A DNA stretch of 64,000 nucleotides, from assembly GCA_963971285.1 (NCBI GenBank), contig OZ020254.1, positions 10,974,001 through 11,038,000 of the forward strand. The letters run 5' to 3'. Position 1 is the first letter of the stretch; every line of letters starts with the position of its first letter. The translations under genes and the position numbers were made by a program. Positions 1 through 10,817 of this stretch are shown here, piece by piece. The notes under the pieces were generated by a model. That model ran no database searches. It saw only the letters and a program-made list of their open reading frames with translations, and was not told the origin of the DNA. The DNA is from Astropecten irregularis. Taxonomy: Eukaryota; Echinodermata; Asteroidea; Paxillosida; Astropectinidae.

Positions 1-204
1 TACAAAGTCGAGTTAGACCTGACAAAAATAAAATGCTGACCAGATTTCTACCGATTAATCAATACTGGAACAAGATTGTTGCAGCTTTTTGACAAATGAG
101 ACTGGTTTGGCAGGTCACGAATGCTATTGAGAAGCTTTGCCCAAACGTTCCATTGTAGCAAAAGTGTACGCGATACCTTTACAAATGTCGCTGGATAACG
201 TGTG

Positions 205-565
205 GTTTTAAATGACATGTACATCATTGGTAAAGGTGACAGAGCAGCTGCAGGCTGCTCATAATTTGATTTGTCATGGAATAAAAACAAACCTGTGAAA
301 TGTTCAGCTCAATTGATCATGGGAAACAGTGTAGAAAACGACGAAAAGCCGTTGCAATTGTTAAACCAAAATTGTGTGGGAATAGCTGTCTCATTTTTGA
401 TCCTGCCAAGAGCAACACATGTTTGGGTGTTTAGTTTTACTCTTTTCTGGATAAATACCAGCATTTCAGGCAGAATAATTGTTCACAGTGTGTTTCTACC
501 ATCACCATAGGTAAATCTGTATAGATTTTTTATTTCGGTATGCTACCAAGTATGATATTACCTTT
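205..565 (+). mobile_element. MITE, family B-like, diverged
   Basis: CATTGGTAAAGGTGACAGAG at the left and GATATTACCTTTGA at the right, with GGATAAATACCAGCATTTCA inside. In an EGF-A intron. Confidence 0.55.
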
Positions 566-648
566 GAATGGTACGACTTTTGAATGTTCTTGGTTTGCTT
601 TTCTCATTTTTCCAATTTCTTACGGTCTGTTTTTTCTTTGTTTCACAG

Positions 649-765
649 CTTCCGGTATGTGTGCACTTGACACGTGTCAGAACGGTGGTACCTGCTTGGA
701 CATGGGCAGCATGTACATGTGCGTCTGCTCAGATCAGTTTCTTGGAGAGCACTGTGAAAGACCAG
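649..765 (+). CDS. EGF-A exon: one EGF-like domain
   Basis: A pyrimidine-rich tract and tttcacag precede the exon, and a GTAAAT donor follows. It is 117 bp, phase 1-1. Six cysteines include CQNGGTC and CVC; the end reads GEHC. C2-x4-T-C3 fits the O-fucose consensus. Confidence 0.78.
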
Positions 766-3700
766 GTAAATTGAACTCACACCAAACAATAATTAAATAA
801 TGACAATGTTGCTTGTCTCAAATTGTCCATTTCACACTGTGCAAAGGTATAATACATGATTGGTAATAGGTCACAGAACAGCACTTACACTTTGTCTGAT
901 CCAACATGTACATTTTATAAAAGGCCAGTGAAAATTTGAGCTCAATCGGACGTCCGAGTCACGATACCAATAAATACCAATTTCTGGATAAATACACCAT
1001 TTCAGCCGGAAATGTTCTAATGGCATGTTTCTACCAGCATTATCTTCATACCCTGTAAGTTATACGTAATTAATCTGTGAGCACTTATGTTTGAGTATGT
1101 TACCAATCCTGTATTGTACCTTTTTATTTTGTTCACTCCATCAGTGGAAACTTGGCCAAGGTGCCTTATGTGATATTAGTATGATACACCCCTTATTTCT
1201 AACATTGTTTTTGTTTGTTTGTTTATTGTTGTTTATAAAACGATGTCTTGTGGACTTACCAAGTCTTCATCAATTCAATTAAATCCGACCAACCACCAAT
1301 AAGATATCAGAAGCTATTGTATGCGGACTCCAGCAGCGAGGCAGCCTCGCTTTCGCTATAAGTATTTGCAGAGGGCCTTACCCTAATCCGCAGATGAATT
1401 CCTCACAAGTACCTAATATCGAAGGCAGGACTGGTATAAAACCATGTGCATATATTCTTAACGTTTAATCCAACCATTTGATGTTCTAACCATGTATTTT
1501 GTCTACCATAGGTATTAAAGAAAATAATGATCCGTTATATGTAAATTAATACATCTAGTACTAACATGATTACATCAGCAGATGCAACTTCGCGGGTAAT
1601 CGGCCTAACTGCCGACCCGTGCACACCGAATCCGTGCCAGAACGGTGGGCTCTGTTTCACCCGGGACCGTGTGGGAGCCAGCGGCATGACGTATCACTGC
1701 TCATGCCTACGACCTTACGGAGGTCTCAACTGCGGTATATAATAGCCACTTTGTTTGTTTGTTTCTTCATTTGCTTGTCTGTTTGCTCTTGCTTTTATAT
1801 CACGCCATGCTATGCAGTTTGTATCACCCTAACCCACCGCTGATGGCACCCAATACTTTTGTGATTAAAAAGACACGCAGTTCTTGTGTGATCGCAAAGA
1901 CACGCAATATACTGTATACTTCTTGTGTGATTGCAAAGACACGCAATACGTGTGTGATTGCAAGGGCACCCAATACTTGTGTTATTGCAAAGACACGCAA
2001 TACTTGTGTGATTGCAAAGGCACGCATTACTTGTGTGATTGCTTATAGGCACCCACTACTTAAGTTGTGTGATTGCACAGGAACGCAATACTTGTGTGAT
2101 TGCAAAGACACGCAATACTCGTGTGATTGCAAATGCACCCAATACTTGTGTGATTGTGAAAACAGTCGTGTCGGATGCTAAATAATGATTGGATTCGGCT
2201 TGGGATAGCAGTAGTTTAGACTCCTAGCCGTAGCCTAAACGAATTCAGACGCCCCTCTAGCCGTCTCATGGCTACCCCTGACAAAACACGATACTGCAAT
2301 CTCAAAGTTACAATTGCCCTAAATGGTACGGCACTTAAGGGCCACCGTATTAAATCACCGAATAATGCGTTGCTACCTTGATTCATAGCGTGTACTGAGA
2401 TCGGCAACTTCTGATTGCATACGTTTCATCATTTTCAATCATATTTCCTTATCATACACATTTCAGATCAACCATGTTTAGATCATCGACACCAGTCACC
2501 ATACTTTTCATCACGTAGATAAAAAAAATATATTCATAAATTGCCAGTCTTACTCCTTCCACTTAGTAGTTATGTAGAATATTTCTTCCGACGAAAACGA
2601 AAAAAAAACTTCGTCTTTATAACCATCAATGTTGTAGATTGTAGTCCTATAGCTCTTTCTATCGACTACAATTCTGGGAGTTCTATTGGTAGAGTAGTGG
2701 TTCTATGTGCACTGTTGATATTGAATTCTTTGCCTTGCATGGTTATGGAATTAATGGCTTATGATGTTGGCTGCTTCTTCAACTCTATATGTACATGCGA
2801 ACATTGAACTGCAACGCAGAAATCAGCACGCTGGGCAATACTATATAAGGCGTTCAGCTATACTGATGAAAACAAGCTAAAGATTATCCTTCAAAACCTA
2901 GCCATTTGGGTGCCTGTACATAATGTTCTCTAGATGTTCAAAATGAAGCCACAGACGCAGTCGGAGCAGTCAAGCTCATACACCATTTCCAAAATGAGCC
3001 TTCTGGGCGCAAGTTTTCAATATTACCTATTATTACACTAGCAACCACATGATGTTCAACAGGAAATATCAGTAAAATCAGGGGCGGGACAAAATAAGGG
3101 TCAAGTTTGCAGATGTAAGATGGACTCCAGTAAAGATTGTTGAATACTGTTTAGTGAGTACATTTGCTGATGTTGGTTTTACCAGCTTGCACTAATTATG
3201 AGCTGACGGTGCACGTGCAGAGACAGACGGGGCAAAAAATAATGCATCTTTGGATCATGCTTGTACTAGATTGAATTTAAGAAAAAAACTCGGTTCACTC
3301 GTTGTACAGAACAATTGGAGACTTTGGAGAACCGGTCTTCAAGTCAACAGCGCACGCGCATGCAAGTTGTGAGCATGCGCGCGTTGTTTGGCGCATGCGC
3401 TGTTGTGCATGCGCGTGCGCTGTTGACTTGAAGACCGGTTCTCCAAAGTCTCCCATTCTTCTTCAATTTTATAAAGTTGTTTCTCACTGCGTACCACTGA
3501 AGCGAATTATCAACGGTTGTTCCTGTGCGACGCACGTTTATTAACCCATCCCCACAGTGTGATTTTGGACTTTACCAGTGCACTCTTCAGTAGTGTATTA
3601 CTGCTTCTGCTTTGCTCTTGTTTAATGCTGAGATTTTCTTTTTAAAAGGTGCAGCTGGAGTCGCGGCAATTACTAATCCATTATACAAACCATCATCTAT

Positions 3701-6700
3701 TTATAAACTGTCATTGTCTTTCTACTTAGCACCCTTGCACATTTCAGCTTAAGCTTGGTATTGACTGTGCTTGCTTAATTATATGCATTTTACCTGCGCT
3801 TTTCATTTTTCACCTTCCCTTTTCTATTTCAGAATCATTTATTTTGGAAGCGGTCTTTTGAATCTGTTGTTTAAATCGTTTCTCACGTGTGAAGGTTTAA
3901 TTTGCAACTTACTTGGAGAAGTTGGCGCCCTCTATCGTACACTTTGGTCCACTTGGCGAATTGCGAAGTGTCCATTACAAAAAAAAATAAAAGAAGACAA
4001 AATTAAGAGATTGGGGGGGGGGGGGGGGGTTGTCGACCAAAAAGACAAAGAGCATTTAACATGATGTTCCGTGTTCCGTGATTGACCTTTTCAATACTGG
4101 GGGTCTGTTTTACGTCTGAAATGGAGTTGTAGTCTTGCACTCAAGTCGAGATAAAAAACCAAACCGCCTCTCGAACACTGCTTCGGTTTTCGCACTGTTA
4201 ATAATGCATTCTCGGTCTCCTTCGTGTAGTTTGACTGAGTCATTTTGGTTTGCTTTTTCCCAGATGAGGCCGTAGTGGAGGCTAGGCAGACATCACCGTG
4301 CGATGTTAACCCGTGTCAGAACGGAGGTGCATGCGAGGAGTCGGCCACCGCCGAAGGAGGGTACGTCTGCCAGTGCACCGAATCTTGGAAGGGGAGTAAC
4401 TGCCAGACACGTAAGTAGCCAAACTTTGAGATGCCGTTCAGTTATGATGCACTTTTGGGCCGTTCCGTCTATTCGATAGTGTCCCTCTGAAACTGGCGAC
4501 GTATTTGGAGTTTGTTGCATGAACAAGCCAGTAATCGACTTCACAAAGTCCTACGATCGATCGTAACTAGAGTTACGAAGGATAACTCGTCGTATTCTAT
4601 GCTATGCACCTCCAACGATTTAAGATGAGTTTGGTAACATCATCGACCTCTGATACTACTGATGCAATTATTACATGCGATCCGTACCCAAGCCACCATG
4701 TCTTTTAGTCTTTACAGTTGTACCTTGAGGGATCGCAGACTGTCTTACGATTCTTAACTTTGTTTCGTTGTTGGCGGTTTTTCCTTCAGTGCCCTGTGAT
4801 ATGGATCCGTGCTTAAACGGAGGAGATTGCTTCACTGGCTACAGGAACAAGGGCAGCTACATGTGCAGGTGCGCCCCAGGCTACAAGGGAAATAACTGCG
4901 AGATCGGCGGTAAGTTGACCAAACGAAACGGTGGAATTTCACAAAAAGAAACTGCTATTATCGTAATGAGGGCGTATACGAAACGGAGGCTCATGCTCCA
5001 GCATTGACATCCATGGGCATGGTTTTTCATTGAAGCTGAAGCTTTGTTTCAAACCACAGAATCTACTTCCGAACCGCAGCCAAAAGGCTCGATTTTGATA
5101 CCCGTATTTTGGATATGGATTCACGAAACGGAGCCGAAGCCCGAGACGGAGCTTGAGCCTGAGCCTCCGTTTCGTACGCCCCGAGAGATAATCTGGGCAA
5201 TGAAGCCAGCAGATTGCGCCCTCTTGCTTCTAAAGCATGCTACATGCGACATTCGATCAATTCATGGTATATGTATGCCTACTGTCATATTGAAGAAACA
5301 CTTTTCACATGCGTTTGTTAGAGGGCACGTACAACATTGATAACAGACCAAAAGAGAAATACTGTTTATTTCAGTGCCTGAAATGCTAAATTTTTCCATA
5401 AAGGAGTACAACCAAAGACCAAAGAACAGTTTTGATCTCGGGTGACAATTTGCATTTCTTTGACAAAAACCATAAAAGTATTTGGAGTTAGCTTTAAGAT
5501 CAATTTCCTTTACTTTTTATGCAGAATCTTGTATGCCTTTTCTTGCAATTTGCTTTTTGTCTTTTCTCTCAGATCCGTGCATGGATAACCCATGCGGACA
5601 AGGCAACCTGTGTATACCGAACAGGGACGATAACACGTTCTCGTGCATGTGCCCTTGCTCGCCAGGGGGCTCCTGTCAGAACTCAGGTAAGGTTTTAGCC
5701 GACTTATCTTGGTTTTTCTACCAGGTTTTATTACCTCCTGTTAGTAAAATGTTTCCGAACAATTTTCCTGCATTGCAGAACCTCGCCATTGTCTTTGAAT
5801 TCGGGCGATTTCGAATAGTGCGCCATGAGAGTTTGCGTATATAGGCCAATCACAATACACGGGTTTACACCTTGGCGGCCATCTTAGATTTTGATCGCAA
5901 CTTCAAAACGAGGCACTTCCACGCATGCGCACTTTTCGAAGTGTAAACCCGTCCATTCGTCGGTTTTGATCGCGACTTCAAAACAAGGCACTATCACGCA
6001 TGCGCACTTTTAGAAGTGTAAACCCGTGTATGCGCGTTATTCACGGTGCATCCATGTTGTCACCTTCCTTGTATACCCGTTCGAAAGGGTAACATCAGTT
6101 CTAAAAAAGAAAGTGGGTACCAGACTATTTTGAATCCAAGCCTCAGTTTGATTGCACTGCTTCGAATGTAGGACGGATGCACCGTGAATAAGGTCCATTC
6201 ACGGAATTTGTCGACCTAATGCGCGTCTAGGGGCCAAGTTCACAGCGCTGCTAAGCACAAACATTTGCTTAGCACAAAAAATGTCCCTTGCCCAATAAAA
6301 CAAACCGCAGCTAAACATTTCATTTGATGTTCATGGTCAGTCAACAACAGCCAAAGAACAATCACAAGCGATACACAATACATGGATATTTGGTTGTTAA
6401 CCCTTGTTTTTATTAAAACTGGTATGTCATGCTTAGCAAATGTTTGTGCTAAGCAGGACCGTGAAATTGGCCCATGGAAATGGTGCAGAGATTACGCGCC
6501 TTCTCATTGGCCGAGCGCGTTGCAAACTCTCGGTGGCATGAAAAGGTTGAAAGGCATGATCTTATACATAAAGGTGGAAATTGAGTGGTCATTACCTTTG
6601 TGGATGTCTTTTTTTCAAATTAAAAAATATATTGAACGTCAGCAACGTGGATTAGGCCTATGAATTTTGTTTTCGAAACACGGATAAAGACAGAACAGGT

Positions 6701-7445
6701 GCGTCAAGAATGACAATTCATTTTAAAGCAATCTCCGTTTCGATTTAACTAACCATCCACAGGAGGTGATGGAACGGATAATTCTGGCTCTACGGACGGG
6801 GGCTCCGGCACGACGGACGGCAGCACGGGATCGGGCAGCGATTCGGGCAACTCTGGCAGCGGCACCGGTAACACCGATAACACCCTACCCCAGACCGGCA
6901 ATGATGGCTACAACGGCGCCGTCGGCCACAGGTGCGATATGATGATGAGAGAGTCCCACAACTGCAGCAATCACGGAGTCTGCAGCTACGACGGCGACCG
7001 AGACATCGTGATCTGTACGTGTGAGGCCGGCTACAGCGGCGACATCTGCCAGCGCGGTAATGGTGCCTCCAGCGGGAGTGACTCGGGTAGCTCCGGTAGT
7101 GACTCGGGCAGCTCCGGTACTGACTCGGGCAGCTCCGGTACTGACTCGGGAACCTCCGGTACTGACTCGGGCAGCTCCGGTACTGGCTCGGGAACCTCCG
7201 GTACTGGCTCGGGAACCTCCGGTGGGACTGATGACGGCACCTTGGCGCAGACCGGCGACGGGGCAAGCAGCAGCAGCGGCGGCCAGGTGTCTGGCAATTC
7301 TGATGAATCGCGGTGTGCACGTATGATGCGGGAGACCAGCCAGTGCAGTGGCCACGGCTACTGCAACATTGACACGACCAGGGACATTGCAATTTGCAGA
7401 TGTAACGATGGCTATTCTGGTGTCAGGTGTCAGAACGAGGAGTAG
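649..7445 (+). CDS. EGF-A: 3' part of a multi-EGF-domain secreted protein gene (5' end outside window)
   Basis: Six coding exons are visible: 649-765, 1582-1734 (or from 1579), 4264-4410, 4790-4909, 5573-5686 and the terminal 6763-7445. All are flanked by AG acceptors and GT donors, and all internal junctions are phase 1. The five internal exons each encode one EGF-like domain with the C-C-C-CxC-C pattern. The terminal exon encodes two more, separated by Ser/Gly/Asp-rich linkers. No signal peptide or transmembrane segment lies in the window; by analogy with EGF-B and EGF-C the missing first exon should encode a signal peptide, which is inference. EGF-A is the most divergent member: it has the shared 7-cysteine domain (exon 5573-5686), but its last domain has 6 cysteines where B and C have 8. 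Function is unknown; an extracellular structural, adhesive or ligand-like role is typical of such domain strings. Confidence 0.8.
844..1123 (+). mobile_element. MITE, family B
   Basis: AAGGTATAATACATGATTGG to TTACCAATCCTGTATTGTACC, with internal deletion of the GATC-rich block. Confidence 0.7.
1582..1734 (+). CDS. EGF-A exon: one EGF-like domain
   Basis: The domain runs from DPCTPNPCQNGGLC to CSC and GGLNC. The acceptor is a tandem cagcag, so the start may be 1579 or 1582; both keep phase 1. The donor GTATAT is weaker than elsewhere in the family. About ten residues precede the first cysteine. Confidence 0.7.
1866..2160. repeat. 27-bp minisatellite in an EGF-A intron
   Basis: Roughly ten imperfect copies of a 27-bp unit with the core tgtgattgcaaagacacgca. 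Because 27 is a multiple of three, it gives open frames on both strands; these are by-products of periodicity, not genes. Confidence 0.85.
2165..3312. other. EGF-A intron sequence without recognised content
   Basis: AT-rich intron between the minisatellite and a palindromic MITE. No EGF cysteine pattern, tRNA or convincing repeat copy was seen. Confidence 0.5.
3313..3457. mobile_element. Palindromic MITE, family F
   Basis: Near-perfect inverted repeat with arms reading GGAGACTTTGGAGAACCGGT, then CATGC/GCGC-rich sequence toward the centre. A second good copy is at 34835-34975. Decayed copies are at 25815-25919 and about 41400-41503. Confidence 0.85.
4264..4410 (+). CDS. EGF-A exon: one EGF-like domain
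   Basis: Acceptor tttttcccag and donor GTAAGT are both strong; 147 bp, phase 1-1. About a dozen residues precede the domain, which runs from CDVNPCQNGGAC to CQC and GSNC. Confidence 0.8.
4531..4650. mobile_element. MITE, family O (TIR near GTCGATTTCAC), decayed
   Basis: Resembles the better copy at 15035-15174: ATCGACTTCAC at one end, a central ACGATCGATCGTAA block, and GTTTGGTAAC near the other end. Located in an EGF-A intron. Confidence 0.5.
4790..4909 (+). CDS. EGF-A exon: one EGF-like domain
   Basis: Acceptor tttttccttcag, donor GTAAGT, 120 bp, phase 1-1. Cysteine pattern CDMDPCLNGGDC, then CRC and GNNC. Position in the exon order matches EGF-B exon 4 and EGF-C exon 2, just before the 7-cysteine exon. 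Confidence 0.82.
4969..5182. mobile_element. MITE, family I (TIR ACGAAACGGAGGCTC)
   Basis: Inverted ends ACGAAACGGAGGCTC / GAGCCTCCGTTTCGT enclose a conserved interior including TTCATTGAAGCTGAAGC and GAATCTACTTCCGAACCGC. This family recurs at least eight times in the window. Confidence 0.75.
5573..5686 (+). CDS. EGF-A exon: variant 7-cysteine EGF-like domain
   Basis: Acceptor tttctctcag and donor GTAAGG; 114 bp, phase 1-1. The order is DPC, NPC, LC, then SCMCPC and GSC, giving seven cysteines, an odd number for an EGF fold. The same variant occurs in EGF-B exon 5 (28381-28491) and EGF-C exon 3 (49517-49627), always with the extra cysteine two residues after C5. Confidence 0.82.
5855..6030. 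mobile_element. MITE, family D (TIR ACACGGGTTTACAC), two units
   Basis: Ends read ACACGGGTTTACAC and GTGTAAACCCGTGT, with an internal GTGTAAACCCGTCC junction, so this is a dimer of the roughly 90-bp element. The interior holds ACTTCAAAACGAGGCAC and GCATGCGCAC. Confidence 0.75.
6230..6473. mobile_element. MITE, family H (TIR GGGGCCAAnTTnA)
   Basis: About 244 bp with GGGGCCAAGTTCAC at the left end and GTGAAATTGGCCC at the right, and CTTAGCACAAA blocks inside. Related copies are at 11850-12092, 29288-29526 and 35817-36050. Confidence 0.75.
6763..7445 (+). CDS. EGF-A terminal exon: Ser/Gly/Asp-rich linkers and two EGF-like domains
   Basis: Acceptor aaccatccacag; TAG stop at 7443-7445. The encoded tail is about 226 residues in two matching modules: a Ser/Gly/Thr/Asp linker, an L-x-QTG-x-DG segment, then an EGF-like domain (RCDMMMRES...NCSNHGVC...ICTC...DIC and RCARMMRET...QCSGHGYC...ICRC...VRC). 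The second linker (about 7060-7290) is an 18-bp tandem repeat encoding SGTDSGS-type hexapeptides. Such linkers are flexible and often O-glycosylated. Both domains have a CSxHGxC motif like the last domain of B and C, but only six cysteines. Confidence 0.85.
7075..7225 (+). repeat. 18-bp coding repeat in the EGF-A terminal exon
   Basis: Consecutive 18-bp units of the type GGTACTGACTCGGGCAGC, each coding six residues of Gly/Ser/Thr/Asp. Copy number is likely variable, as in similar repeats; that is inference. Confidence 0.85.
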
Positions 7446-8248
7446 GGCGGTCCGTAAGAAGGTGTTTGGAACTAGCGATTTTACAATACAGTTCTCTCTA
7501 GTTAGAACCAACTGTACTTGCGGTAGGCAAGCTTGGTAAGGATACAAAAATATCGTTATTTGAATCCGGTCTGAAAGTTTATGAATGATGACACCTTCAA
7601 AAAGTACCAATATTTCCGATCCAAAATACTTTCTTGAATCGAACGGCCCCAATTGTTTCGTCTTAAGCGTTGCTTGTCGAATACCGGAAACAAATTCCAC
7701 AAATTGAATTTGGACAAAATATAAAGTATGATGATGAGTTGCATCATTTTTTAAATTTTAACCCTCAAAATGTGAATATGAATTGTTATTTGTAACAGTT
7801 TTTCCTTTTAAAAACAAAATGATATACCACCATTAATTTGCATTATATATGTAATGATTATTTTAAAATATAATGTTTTCTCTGGTGTCATATTGATGAT
7901 TATACTGATTAACAATGTACTCTTGCTCCTTTGTTATTATAGAGATAATTATGTAAGGAATTTTGCATTTATATGATCAGATAATTGATAATTAAGGTCT
8001 GTGTCTCTCTGAATATTTTGAATAGTCTCGTTCTGTGTAAGTGGAAATGTTGATGTAGTATGAAGTGTGTGGCAAACTTGGGGTCCGTTTCAACACTTTG
8101 GATCCAATGGCCCATTGTGCTGTTAGAGTCAGATGGACGACTTTATAAGTCTATAGCAAACCAGCGAAAGAAAATTGGTCAGACATGGACATTGAACTGA
8201 AGAATGCAGAGTCTGAGGCTGACCACTCACCACATCCAAGTCACCACA
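7446..8248 (+). other. EGF-A 3' UTR and downstream AT-rich sequence
   Basis: AT-rich sequence after the stop. No canonical AATAAA was found in this stretch; the first clear AATAAA hexamers are at 9433-9438 and 9482-9487, which would imply a long 3' UTR containing MITEs. The true cleavage site cannot be set from sequence alone. Confidence 0.4.
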
Positions 8249-8490
8249 ATACACGGGTTTACACTTCCAGAATTGCGCATGCGTGATAGTGCCTCGTTTT
8301 GAAGTCGCGATCAAAACCGCCGAAGTGTAAACCCGTGTACACTGTATTGTCTTCGACACTGGACGGGTTTACACTTCGAAAAGTGCGCATGCGTTGAAGT
8401 GCCTCGTTTTGAAGTTGCGATCAAAATCTAAGATGGCCGTCATGGTGTAAACCATAGATATATAAAATCTATGGTGTAAACCCGTGTATT
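8249..8490. mobile_element. MITE, family D, tandem units
   Basis: Two family D units in tandem with an ACACGGGTTTACAC end at about 8251 and GTGTAAACCCGTGT at about 8488. A small perfect hairpin (CCATAGAT/ATCTATGG) interrupts the right unit. Confidence 0.75.
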
Positions 8491-8503
8491 GGGAGATTCA
8501 CAA

Positions 8504-8949
8504 TATAGTGCGCCACCATTAGTGTGCAGCGCGTTGGCCAATTACATTGCGCGAAATTATCATCATTCCGCATGCGCAGTCTGTCAACACAATTTATTTA
8601 GTGAATACACGGGTTTACACTTCGAAAAGTGCGCATGCGTGATAGTGCCTCGTTTTGAAGTCGCGATAAAAACCGCAGAAGTGTAAACCCGTGTATTGTC
8701 TTCGACAATGGACGGGCTTACACTTCGAGAATTGCGCATGCGTGGTAGTGCCTCGTTTCGAAGTCGCGATCAAAACCGCCGAAGTGTAAACCCGTGTATT
8801 GTCTTCGACAATGGACGGGCTTACACTTCGGAAAGTGCGCATGAGTGGAAGTGCCTCGTTTTGAAGTTGCGATGAAAAGATGGCTGCCATGGTGTAAACC
8901 CGTGTATTGTGATTGGCCAACGCGTTGCAAACTCATGGTGGCGCACTAT
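8504..8949. mobile_element. MITE, family E, with a family D cluster nested inside
   Basis: Outer inverted ends ATAGTGCGCCACCAT and ATGGTGGCGCACTAT, each followed inward by an (ACG)CGTTGGCCAAT block, frame family D units at 8604-8908. A D-free family E copy is at about 30255-30324 within another MITE. Confidence 0.7.
8604..8908. mobile_element. MITE, family D cluster, three units
   Basis: Three successive D units separated by ATTGTCTTCGACAATGGACGGG junctions of near-identical sequence, suggesting local tandem amplification rather than independent insertion. Confidence 0.75.
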
Positions 8950-9041
8950 TGTGTGTCGCCAGAATTAGCAACCTCGCTTGCTAAGTATTAAAGAAGCTCA
9001 GTTCAAACACAGAATAATTATGAGCTCAAGCAAGTTTCATG

Positions 9042-9080
9042 CAAATTAGGCTTGCCCTCCAACCGACGTAGAAGCGAATT
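9042..9080 (-). mobile_element. SINE S1 tail fragment
   Basis: AAATTAGGCTTGCCCT followed by CCGACGTAG matches the 3' tail of the SINE at 54279-54444 (minus strand) and 12371-12522 (plus strand). The tRNA-like head is absent. Confidence 0.5.
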
Positions 9081-9101
9081 TGTGAGTGACTGAGTGAATT
9101 G

Positions 9102-9145
9102 ACTGGTGACTCAATGTGGTGACTCAATGTGGTGACTCAATGTGG
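9102..9145. repeat. Short 14-bp tandem repeat
   Basis: About three to four copies of TGGTGACTCAATGT. Confidence 0.7.
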
Positions 9146-9639
9146 TGAGTTGATACCCAATTGTCCACTTATACAGTTGCACAACATTGCCTTTTCTGAT
9201 GTACAGGTAATGACAACGCAAGCTTGGCAAGAGAAAGATAATTCTATTATTATTAATTTTTAACCGGTGACAGTGCTAAGTATATAAACCTAAAATATAC
9301 TTACATGTAATGTATACTCTCTTGGTATAATGATAAGGGTTGACACTTCTTCCTGCCGGCGGGTGTTTTATTTTTCGTTTTAAAACGCATACAATATGTA
9401 GTTGTATATATAGAATTTTAATCGTACAAGTAAATAAAAATATATATGTAAAACCATTGAACACTGTGTTGGTCTAGAAACAATAAATTTGAACATTAGA
9501 GCAATGGAGCAATTAACAACGATGTCACGATTTGTTTTTGTGACTACAATATTTGTTCAAATATTTTCATCAAATAATCGCAAGGCAAACTGACTGAATT
9601 ATAAGTACATGTAACTGAAAAGTGAGCAAAGAAAAACTG

Positions 9640-9712
9640 ACTGGAGTGGGATACGAACCAGCGACCTCCGCAATACCGTACCGGTGCTCTTACCAATGAT
9701 CTGGCCAGCCCT
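9640..9712 (-). mobile_element. tRNA-like SINE head
   Basis: On the minus strand the segment reads GGCTGGCCAGATCATTGGTA at the A-box end and GGTTCGTATCCC at the B-box end, with tRNA-like spacing. No proper acceptor stem closes, so a tRNA-derived SINE is more likely than a tRNA gene. Confidence 0.5.
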
Positions 9713-9735
9713 GTGTTGGTGGTGTCCCTTAAGCA

Positions 9736-10050
9736 GTGTGTACACTGTCAACATTTTCGGTAACATGTTGCCCAGTTAGGGCATCACACCTAGCCCTGTG
9801 TTTACACTAGCAACATTTGGCCAACATGTTACCGAGATGTTGCTGCGACATGCTACCCAACTCGTTTTGCTCTGTGTACACTGATAAAATTTTCAGCAAT
9901 AAGGTACCTGGGCAACATGTTACCGAGATGTTGCTGCGACATGTTACCCATTTCGTTCTGCTCTGTGTACACTGACAACATTTTCAGCAACAACGTACCT
10001 GGTCAACATGTTACCGAGATTGTTTCCGAAAATGTTGAGTGTACACTCTG
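9736..10050. mobile_element. MITE, family J (TIR GTGTACACTGTCAACATTTT)
   Basis: Ends read GTACACTGTCAACATTTTCG and CGAAAATGTTGAGTGTACAC. The interior repeats GGCAACATGTTACCGAGAT two to three times. Related copies are at 41984-42125 and 53662-53880. Confidence 0.75.
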
Positions 10051-10817
10051 GTTTAGTCAATTGGCAGTCAGAAGCCATGAAACCACGCACACATACCGCA
10101 CATGTTCAAATACATGTATTTGTTAATCTTCTGATTCGTTTTCTCATTTTGTAAATGACATTCTTTGGTGTTGACAGTACATAGAAGCCACACTCATTGA
10201 CTGAAAGAATTATGTTTCAAACTTGGAATGGTAGAAAGTTTGTATTATAAAACACGTCTGCACTGTGGATCGTGTATGGAAAAGACTGTCAATGTATGTA
10301 CATTGTACATTGTACAATGTACCCATTAGCAACCGCTCTGCCACTCAATGCAATACATGATTTGATGAATAGTCATTCATTCTATTGGAATATTTCCATT
10401 GATATCCACGATCAAGTTCAATCTACAGGTTTACACATTTTTCTCTTTGTTGCCAAGTTTCTCAGTATTTTGTTGTATGCAAGCTTGGCCCAAACATTGC
10501 CCGAGTCGTTATGCCAACGCCTCGGTGCAGTGTTTGGCTGGGGAGTATGTTGATGATGACGTAATGGCCTGGATTGGATACCATGGTGAGAGAGGCGGTT
10601 GCCGGGTGACGGTATAATAACGGAGAGGATGGTGAATACAATCTAAACTCACCACGGACACAAAGCCATCATGAAACAAAATGACATCCCGAAAGTACAG
10701 CTCCCCCTGCCAATCGTGGGAAGAAAGACTCAACGAACTTAGCCCGGCACTCACACACACACAAAGTTGCCCTCATACAAAGTACACATGTACATCAAAT
10801 ACATGTACATGTATTAA

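Noticed and set aside
1866-2160. CRISPR-like regular repeat
   Set aside because: The units are contiguous 27-bp copies without unique spacers and lie in a eukaryotic intron.
6885-6905. LPQTG and LAQTG segments resembling a sortase signal
   Set aside because: Sortase anchoring is bacterial and needs a membrane segment and positive tail at the C terminus. Here the motif lies between domains of a eukaryotic secreted protein.
6790-7700. Minus-strand frames of 200 and 271 codons opposite the EGF-A terminal exon
   Set aside because: Shadow of the GC-rich coding repeat on the other strand. The plus-strand frame has two EGF-like domains, a proper acceptor and a stop.
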